Shown piece after piece: positions 26,727 to 32,767 of a stretch of DNA of 35,500 nt. The translations under genes and the position numbers were made by a program. The DNA is from Thiomonas intermedia (GTDB lineage: Bacteria > Pseudomonadota > Gammaproteobacteria > Burkholderiales > Burkholderiaceae_C). The notes under the pieces are model-generated. The model had not been told where the DNA came from, did not search any database, and saw only the letters and a program-made list of their open reading frames with translations. The stretch spans positions 1 to 35,500 of the forward strand of contig DZDA01000011.1 in assembly GCA_022730375.1 (NCBI GenBank), in the 5' to 3' direction. Each line of letters starts with the position of its first letter. Position 1 is the first letter of the stretch.

Positions 26727-26750
26727 GCGCCCCCGCAAGCGGTCTATGAT
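26723..26750 (+). promoter_or_regulatory. promoter for the two-gene unit 26790-27319
   Basis: TTGAGC (26723-26728, overlapping the pepP stop) is followed after 16 nt by TATGAT (26745-26750), a fair sigma-70 pair. Transcription would start near 26757, giving a 33-nt leader that contains AGGAGA before the ATG at 26790. Confidence 0.5.
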
Positions 26751-26789
26751 GCGTTCGAACTGCCCCGGCAGCGCTGCAGGAGAACCAAC

Positions 26790-27110
26790 ATGGCCATCGT
26801 GACCGAACGCATCCCCATCCTCGTGACCGCGCAGGAGAAAGCCCGCATCGCCCGCGAGGCCGAGGCCGCGGGCATGTCGATGGCCGAATACCTGCGGCGC
26901 GCCGCCGCCGCTTACGACCCCGCGCACGACGCCCGCCAGTTCGACGCCATCGCCGAGCAGATCACCCGCAGCGCCACTCAGGCCGAACGCGCCCTCGACG
27001 CCGCCCTCGAAGCCGTGGCCGCCTCCGAGCGCCGCATCAGCGCGATGGAGCAGCAGCACGCCCCAGCCCCCGCCCCCGCCGCGCGCAAACGCCGCTCCGC
27101 CGGAGCCTGA
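26790..27110 (+). CDS. small protein with ribbon-helix-helix-like N-terminus, function unknown
   Basis: I cannot name this 106-aa protein. Its first 45 residues (ERIPILVTAQEKARIAREAEAAGMSMAEYLRRAAAAY) have the strand-helix-helix pattern of ribbon-helix-helix DNA binders such as MobC or plasmid antitoxins. The middle is a long alanine- and glutamate-rich helix, likely a coiled coil (about 50-90). The end is APAPAPAARKRRSAGA, basic and disordered. The start is secure, with AGGAGA 7 nt before ATG. The next gene begins 2 nt after its stop, so the two are co-translated. Possible roles are a small transcription regulator or a nucleoid-associated protein; neither is shown. No toxin, relaxase or plasmid gene is nearby. 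Confidence 0.8.
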   Translation: MAIVTERIPILVTAQEKARIAREAEAAGMSMAEYLRRAAAAYDPAHDARQFDAIAEQITRSATQAERALDAALEAVAASERRISAMEQQHAPAPAPAARKRRSAGA

Positions 27111-27112
27111 TC

Positions 27113-27319
27113 ATGGGCGTGACCGAAAAACTCTGGACGGCGCTCGCCACCGTGATCAAGATGAACGACAAAGTCGAGCGCCTCGCCTCGACCGTGGTCA
27201 CCCAGCAGCAGAAAATCGAGCAACTCACCGAGCGCGTCATCCGCCTCGAAACCGCCCTCGAAATCGCCCTGTCCACGCGCAACAGCCCGCGGCGCATCGA
27301 AAACAAGTCCAGAGAGTGA
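27113..27319 (+). CDS. small coiled-coil protein, function unknown
   Basis: The 68-aa product is not recognised. Residues 17-56 (MNDKVERLASTVVTQQQKIEQLTERVIRLETALEIAL) form heptads of hydrophobic residues typical of a short parallel coiled coil, and the C-terminus is basic (STRNSPRRIENKSRE). It follows the preceding gene by 2 nt, so a complex of the two through their helices is a reasonable guess. Codon use looks like that of its neighbours. Confidence 0.75.
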   Translation: MGVTEKLWTALATVIKMNDKVERLASTVVTQQQKIEQLTERVIRLETALEIALSTRNSPRRIENKSRE

Positions 27320-27361
27320 GCGGCGAGTTTCGCGACGCGACCTATTGAACCATCCGCAGCG

Positions 27362-27378
27362 CTTGGGCATCACCCAAG
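27362..27378. terminator. possible weak hairpin between convergent genes
   Basis: CTTGGG-CATCA-CCCAAG is a perfect 6-bp stem with a 5-nt loop directly beside the stop codon of the nitrilase gene and 43 nt after the coiled-coil gene. It lacks a U-run, so termination would be weak or rho-dependent. Confidence 0.3.
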
Positions 27379-28182
27379 TCACACCACCCGATGCCCCAGC
27401 GCGGGCAGGCTTTCGCGGTGTCTGGCGATGCGATCGCGATCCAGCGTTGCGGTGACCACGGCATCGCCTTCGGCCTGCATCGCGAGCACTTCGCCCCAAG
27501 GGTCGATGATCATGCTGTGGCCCCAGGTGCGGCGGCCGTTTTCATGCACGCCGCCCTGCGCGCTGCCGACGACGTAAGCAAGGTTTTCGATGGCGCGGGC
27601 GCGCAGCAGCACTTCCCAATGCTTCTCGCCGGTGGTGTGGGTGAAGGCGGCGGGCAGCAGGTAGGCATCGCATGCGGAGGGCTGCGACAGCGCCCGAAAC
27701 AGCTCGGGAAAGCGCAGGTCATAGCAGATGGTCAGGCCGATGCGCCAGCCTTCGCAGTCGAACGCCACGGGCTGGGCGCCGGGGGTGATGCTGTCGGCTT
27801 CGGCGTAGCGCTCGGCGCCGCGCTGGAAGGCGAACAGGTGCATTTTGTCGTAGCGCGCCGCCAGTTCGCCCGCGGGGTTGAACACCAGGGTGGTGTTGAG
27901 TACGCGGTTGGGGTCGGGGCTCTCCAGCGGCAGGGTGCCGCCGACCACCCACAGGCCGAGGCGGCGGGCGGTGCTGGCGAGAAAGTCTTGAATGGGGCCG
28001 CTGCCGGGCGTTTCGCGCACGCGCACTTTGTCGGCGTCGGTCTGGCCCATGAGGCAGAAATATTCGGGCAGTACGGCAAGGCGGGCGCCTTGGGCCGCAG
28101 CTTGTTCGAGCAGGCTTTGGGCGCGTTGCAGGTTGGCGGCAACGGAGGCGCCGGAAACCATTTGAAGGGCGGCGATTTTCAT
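27379..28182 (-). CDS. nitrilase-superfamily amidase (probable deaminated glutathione amidase)
   Basis: The 267-aa product is a complete carbon-nitrogen hydrolase with the Glu-Lys-Cys triad: E40 in AVLPEYF, K113 in RYDKMHLF and C153 in LTICYDLRFPELFR. The pattern, with YDKMHLFAF and CYDLRFPELFRAL, matches the Nit1/YbeM branch, which hydrolyses deaminated glutathione made by side reactions of transaminases. That substrate is an inference from the family. Length is normal. It follows yhdP by 39 nt on the minus strand, a linkage common in Betaproteobacteria, where tldD often comes next; here the next genes are on the other strand instead. Confidence 0.93.
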   Translation of the reverse strand: MKIAALQMVSGASVAANLQRAQSLLEQAAAQGARLAVLPEYFCLMGQTDADKVRVRETPGSGPIQDFLASTARRLGLWVVGGTLPLESPDPNRVLNTTLVFNPAGELAARYDKMHLFAFQRGAERYAEADSITPGAQPVAFDCEGWRIGLTICYDLRFPELFRALSQPSACDAYLLPAAFTHTTGEKHWEVLLRARAIENLAYVVGSAQGGVHENGRRTWGHSMIIDPWGEVLAMQAEGDAVVTATLDRDRIARHRESLPALGHRVV

Positions 28183-28221
28183 GGCGGCGTGGAGTGAGGC
28201 AGGGAATGCACCGAGCTTACG

Positions 28222-31200
28222 TCAGGGCGTGGCTGGCGTGGCTTCTGCGGGTTTGGGGGCATTCAGCGAGGCTTCGGTGACGATGGGGGTGAGCCAGGTG
28301 CCGGTGATGTCGTACACATGGGTGAAGGCGCGCGCCAGGGGTTCGCGGGCGATGTATTGCGCCAGGAAAGTGCCTAGACCGATGACGGGGTTGATCAGGG
28401 CATAGGCCAGAGAAGCCGCGTCGGCGTTGATGTTGGGCACGACGACCACGCGCAGATTCTGCGTTTCGGCGGCCAGGTTGGCGCTGCCTTCGATGCGCAC
28501 CGAGGCGGCCACGCCGCTCATGCGGAAGTCGCGGGTGGCGGCGACGCCGCTGTTCACGCCCACATCGGCGTCGACCTTGTCGAAGGCGAAGCCGGACGAG
28601 AACAGGTCGCGGAAATCGAGGGTGAAGCGGCGCGGCAGGCTTTGCAGGCTGAGCACGCCCAGCAGCTTGGCAATGCCGGGGTCGGCCTTGAGAAATTGCC
28701 CCTGCCCGAGCTGCAGTTTGAACTGCCCGTCCATACTGGGAAAGTCCAGGCTCAGCGGCGAGCCCAGCCAGGCCAGGTTGCCGGTGATGTCGCCCTTGCC
28801 GCCTTTGAGCAGACCCGGTTTTCCCAGGGTGGCGAGCAGACTTCCGGCGTCATGAATGGCGAGCTTGAACTGCATGGCGGTGCGTCGCGCAGGCGAGGCG
28901 GAATCGGCGCTGCCGGGCACGGTGAGCTGCGTGCCCAGGGTGGACCAGGTGCCGCTGCCGGTGAGCACGCCACCGGGCGCGGCGAGCTGGAAGTGGGTGA
29001 GCTGCCACACCTTGCTGCCGTCCACCCGGCCGCGGTTGACGGCCTGTACTTCGAGACGGGTGAAGTGGTGACCGTGCAGATCGACGTTGTCGGCCACGAT
29101 GTCCAGCGCGGGAATGCTCTTGGGCTGTTCGTCGAGCAGGTTTTCCACGTCGGAGTCGCTCGATTTGGGCAACTCCAGTCGCGCCAGCCGGGCGCTTAGG
29201 GTGCCGGGGTTGTTGCCGCTGCCGATCTGCCAGCCGATATAGCCCGACATCTGGCGCGAGTTCACATTGGCCTGCAGCAGATCGCCGCTGCGGCTGCCGC
29301 CGACCACGACCTGATTGATTACGCGGTGCATCAGCGTGAGGCGGCCGATGTCGAGCGCTGCGGTGGTGGGCAGCAGCCCGATCAGCCCGCGGTCACTGTT
29401 GGCGCGAAACACCACGGGCGTCTGCGCCGAGGTGTCGGGCAGCAGGGGTTTGATCGCTGCCTCCCAGGCGTCGAGATCGAGCAGCGGCAGTTGCACATTG
29501 GCCTGCACGCCCGAAGCGGGTTCCGGCAGCGCGGCCTGCGGGCCGATGGCCAGTGCGCCGCTGAGCACGCGGAAATCGTCTGCCGATGCGCTAGAGCCCG
29601 TTGGCGTGGGCAGCGGATCTTCCAGCGCGTAGCGGGCGCGGGCGATGCCGCCCACGTCGATCTGCACCGTATTGCGGCGGGCGCCGTTGGGGGCTGCGGG
29701 CAGCGGGGTGCGGGTGTAGAGGAGCGACTCGGGCGCGTCCGCGGGCTTGCCCAGCGGCGGCGGCAGGTTGATGGCGACGCCCGCCAGATTGCTGCGCAGT
29801 TCCAGCGTGGGCTCCGGGGGGCTGGCGCCGCCGCGCGGCTGGGTGATGCGCAGGGTGTAGGTGGACTGGCCCTGCAAGACTTTGCCGAGGGTTTGCATCC
29901 ACTCCGGCTGGGCGGCGCGCAGCCCGGCGCTGCTGAAGCCGCCGCTGGCCTGCAATTGCAGCGGCTCGCCCGATTGCTGGCCGCCGCGCAGGCTGACGGC
30001 GCCGCCCAGCACATTGGGGGCGTTCAGCGCCAGATTGAAGCCGCCGTGAGTGAAATCGACCGTGCCGCGCACCTGATTGAACCGGGGCAGATCGCGGCTC
30101 CACAGCACGTCCACGCCTTGCAGCGAGGCCTGCCCCTTGAGGGTGGCGGCCTCCATGTCGTCAAGCGGGAGCTTGAGGGCGATGTCGAGCACCATCGGCC
30201 CTTGCGCCTGGACGTGGTCGAACACGCCGCCAAGTTGCCGGTTGATCGGGCTGTCGAGCAGGTAACGCAGCGCATCGCTGGCGGGCGCCTGCGCCTTGCC
30301 GCTGATGCTCAGCACGCCGTGGTTGAAACTGGGCAGAGTGCCATTGACCGCGCTGAGCCGCGCGCCATACGCCTGGGCCGAAGCGTTGTGCACTTCGAGG
30401 CTGTGCGAGGTGATGAGCAGCTGGCCGTTGACCTGGGTGAATTCCGGCCATTCGGCGTTGGCGTGGACGTTGGCGGCGCTGGCGGTCTGCCCCGGCGGCA
30501 ACAGGCCGCGCGGCGCGTAGTTGAAGACGCCGTTCTCGATCTGCGCGTTCACCTGAAACGTGCCTCCCTTGGCCGGGGTGTCGAAAGGAAAATCTTCGAG
30601 CCGGCCTTTGACCGAAAAATCAACCTGGCGCGCGCTGCCTGCGGCGATGGCGCTGCGCAGGTAGTCGCGGGTGTGCAGGGGAATGTCGATGGGCAGATAG
30701 CGCCACACCGCGCGCGCGTCGGCGCGGCTGAGCTGGCCCTGCAGGTCGATGCTGCCCATGCCTTTGGCCGCGCCGCGCCAGCTCAGCGTGGCCTGGCCCG
30801 CAGCATCGGCGTTGGCGAAATCGAAGCGCTGGGTGCTGATTAGCCACTGCCCGGTTTTGTCGCGCGTCCAGTCGAGGTCGGCGCGCAGGGTGTCGAAGCC
30901 CAGCCGGGCCGGGGCGTAGATCAGCGGCAGATCGAGCGCGCCGCCGCGGCTGAGCTGGATTTGCGCTTTGCCGCCTTGCTGCGTGGCGCTGAGCGTGCCT
31001 GAAAGACCGCTGACGCCGGGCAGATCGGCCGGGAGTTGCAGCGCCTTTGCGGCCGCCTTGCCCCGGTCGATCAACGGGCGGGGGTTGGCCGGGGGCGTGC
31101 GCTCTCCGCTGCCTGCCGGGCTGTTCCAGCGCAGGTCGGCAAACTGGGTTTGTAGTTGATAGCTCGGAGGCAGGCCGGTGGGCGCCACGCCCTTGGGCCA

Positions 31201-32568
31201 GCTCGCCTGCGCGGTGAACGTGGTGACCCGGCCCTGCGGCTGCAGGGCGGCCAGCCGCGCGTGCCACAGCGCAGGCAGGGGCAGGCGCTGCGCCAGGGCC
31301 GAGAGCGTGCCCAGATCGAGTGCGCCGGTTTGCAGCCGCGCCTGCGTGGCGCCGCCCTTGGGCTGCTGCCACTGCCAGTCGATGGTAACGGGCGCCAGGC
31401 TTTGGCCCTGCGCGGTGCGGAACTGCAAGTTCTGCAGACTGGCTTTTTCGCCGCCGGGCAGCGGCGCCCAGGTCATGCGGGTGGATAAGGTGTCGAGCGC
31501 GAGAAGGGGAGCCCCCACGCTCGCGTTCGCTCGCTGCCCCCCGAGGGGGCGGCCCCCGCCTTGGGGCGGCCCTGCGGCGGGGGCGGGAGCCCCTAAGCTC
31601 GCGCTCGCTTGTCGCTCACCGGAGGGGACATCCCCGCCCCGGGCCTCTCCACGCCCTGGGAAGGGGATTTGCAGGGCGATGCCGCGCAGCGCCAGATCGG
31701 CGGTGAAGGCGGTGGGCGCGCCGTCGTCAAGCTGCGCCCAGGCGCGCACTGAGCCGCGTCCGGTCTGTGTGGTGGCGGGCAGGGTCAGCGGCAACTGGGG
31801 CTGCAGCGCGGCGAGATCGACATTGGGGGCCTCGCCGTACAGCGTGCCCTTCCAGCGCGAAAAATCGGCGGTATGGCGCAGAAAGAACGGTTGGCGGAAG
31901 CTGGCGCGCAGATCGATGGGGCCGCCAAAGCCCGCCGGCGGCGTGGCGGTGAGCGCGGCGCGGTGGGTGAGCAGGGTGTTGCGCAACAGCAGGTTGACCT
32001 GGGTGAGCGGCAGCGGCGGGGCGTGCTGCGCGGCGTTTTCCCAGGTGAGACGGCTATCGAGAATCAGGATTTCGTCCTGCTCGAACAGCCAGTCGGCGAA
32101 CTGCTGCGCGGCGTCGCCTTGGCCGCTGCTGTTCAGCGCGATGCGTATGCCGCCGATCTCCAGATGGTTGGCGTCGGGCCGGGTCACGGTGAGGTCGGCG
32201 CCGCGAATCACCAGTTGATCGAAGGTGGGCGTGAGGCGGGTCAGGCTTTTCCACGAGGGCGTGGCTTCAACGGCAGCGAACTGCAGCGCGGGCTGACCCT
32301 GCGGGCCGTCGATGCGCACATCGTGCAGGGCGAACCGCGGCATCAGCCCGCGCCATTGCGTCTGGATCGCGCCGATATGCACCGGCAGCCCCAGCGCCTG
32401 GCTGCTGACCTGCTCGACCCAGGGACGGAACTGTTGCGCATTCGGCAGCACGGCGTAGCGCAAGGTCAGCAAGCCCGCGCCGAGCACGAAATACACCGTG
32501 AGCACGAGCAGAACAGCCGCTTCCCAGATGCGGGTGGCGGCGCGCAGCGAAAGATGGAGCAGAGACAA
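28222..32568 (-). CDS. yhdP: YhdP family AsmA-like envelope protein
   Basis: The 1448-aa product is a giant AsmA-like protein of the YhdP/TIGR02099 type. In E. coli, YhdP is one of three related proteins (with TamB and YdbH) implicated in moving phospholipids between inner and outer membrane. It has one N-terminal membrane anchor (about 15-37, VLLVLTVYFVLGAGLLTL). Over 1300 residues of beta-rich periplasmic sequence follow, ending in a C-terminal AsmA-like part with VPNINADAASLAYALINPVIGLGTFLAQYIAREPLARAFTHVYDITG. Residues about 302-354 are an alanine-, glycine- and proline-rich insert encoded by a GC-rich repeat kept in frame (31505-31627 and nearby). ATG 32568 directly precedes the anchor. 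It is first in a unit with the amidase and diverges from glnE. Confidence 0.93.
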   Translation of the reverse strand: MSLLHLSLRAATRIWEAAVLLVLTVYFVLGAGLLTLRYAVLPNAQQFRPWVEQVSSQALGLPVHIGAIQTQWRGLMPRFALHDVRIDGPQGQPALQFAAVEATPSWKSLTRLTPTFDQLVIRGADLTVTRPDANHLEIGGIRIALNSSGQGDAAQQFADWLFEQDEILILDSRLTWENAAQHAPPLPLTQVNLLLRNTLLTHRAALTATPPAGFGGPIDLRASFRQPFFLRHTADFSRWKGTLYGEAPNVDLAALQPQLPLTLPATTQTGRGSVRAWAQLDDGAPTAFTADLALRGIALQIPFPGRGEARGGDVPSGERQASASLGAPAPAAGPPQGGGRPLGGQRANASVGAPLLALDTLSTRMTWAPLPGGEKASLQNLQFRTAQGQSLAPVTIDWQWQQPKGGATQARLQTGALDLGTLSALAQRLPLPALWHARLAALQPQGRVTTFTAQASWPKGVAPTGLPPSYQLQTQFADLRWNSPAGSGERTPPANPRPLIDRGKAAAKALQLPADLPGVSGLSGTLSATQQGGKAQIQLSRGGALDLPLIYAPARLGFDTLRADLDWTRDKTGQWLISTQRFDFANADAAGQATLSWRGAAKGMGSIDLQGQLSRADARAVWRYLPIDIPLHTRDYLRSAIAAGSARQVDFSVKGRLEDFPFDTPAKGGTFQVNAQIENGVFNYAPRGLLPPGQTASAANVHANAEWPEFTQVNGQLLITSHSLEVHNASAQAYGARLSAVNGTLPSFNHGVLSISGKAQAPASDALRYLLDSPINRQLGGVFDHVQAQGPMVLDIALKLPLDDMEAATLKGQASLQGVDVLWSRDLPRFNQVRGTVDFTHGGFNLALNAPNVLGGAVSLRGGQQSGEPLQLQASGGFSSAGLRAAQPEWMQTLGKVLQGQSTYTLRITQPRGGASPPEPTLELRSNLAGVAINLPPPLGKPADAPESLLYTRTPLPAAPNGARRNTVQIDVGGIARARYALEDPLPTPTGSSASADDFRVLSGALAIGPQAALPEPASGVQANVQLPLLDLDAWEAAIKPLLPDTSAQTPVVFRANSDRGLIGLLPTTAALDIGRLTLMHRVINQVVVGGSRSGDLLQANVNSRQMSGYIGWQIGSGNNPGTLSARLARLELPKSSDSDVENLLDEQPKSIPALDIVADNVDLHGHHFTRLEVQAVNRGRVDGSKVWQLTHFQLAAPGGVLTGSGTWSTLGTQLTVPGSADSASPARRTAMQFKLAIHDAGSLLATLGKPGLLKGGKGDITGNLAWLGSPLSLDFPSMDGQFKLQLGQGQFLKADPGIAKLLGVLSLQSLPRRFTLDFRDLFSSGFAFDKVDADVGVNSGVAATRDFRMSGVAASVRIEGSANLAAETQNLRVVVVPNINADAASLAYALINPVIGLGTFLAQYIAREPLARAFTHVYDITGTWLTPIVTEASLNAPKPAEATPATP
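31505..31627. repeat. in-frame GC-rich repeat inside yhdP
   Basis: Two imperfect direct copies of about 40 nt (31506-31549 and 31584-31627, each with GGGAGCCCC, GCTCGCG and a G-run) flank CTTGGGGCGGCCCTGCG at 31560-31576. The 17-mer and the CCCCCC-GAG-GGGG palindrome before it are shared with the intergenic repeat 23371-23502. No stop or frameshift arises in yhdP: the copies read as SGERQASASLGAP and GGQRANASVGAP in the protein. Confidence 0.75.
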
Positions 32569-32767
32569 GGCGGATGCGCTGGGAGCAAAAGCAGAGAAGG
32601 AGCGAAACGTCGGAATCGATGGTAGTCAAACGCCATGGCGCTCCCTGCCGGAATGACCGGGATTTGCGCCGCGTCATCGATTCCTGCGCTGGGGCGTCAG
32701 ACACTGGCGAGGCCCGGTGCAGCCTTGTCTGCGCTGGCCTATGCTCCGCCCTCATCGCAGTTGCAGG

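Noticed and set aside
25284-27059. 591-codon open frame on the minus strand
   Set aside because: Shadow of pepP and the following small gene; glycine- and valine-rich with no motif.
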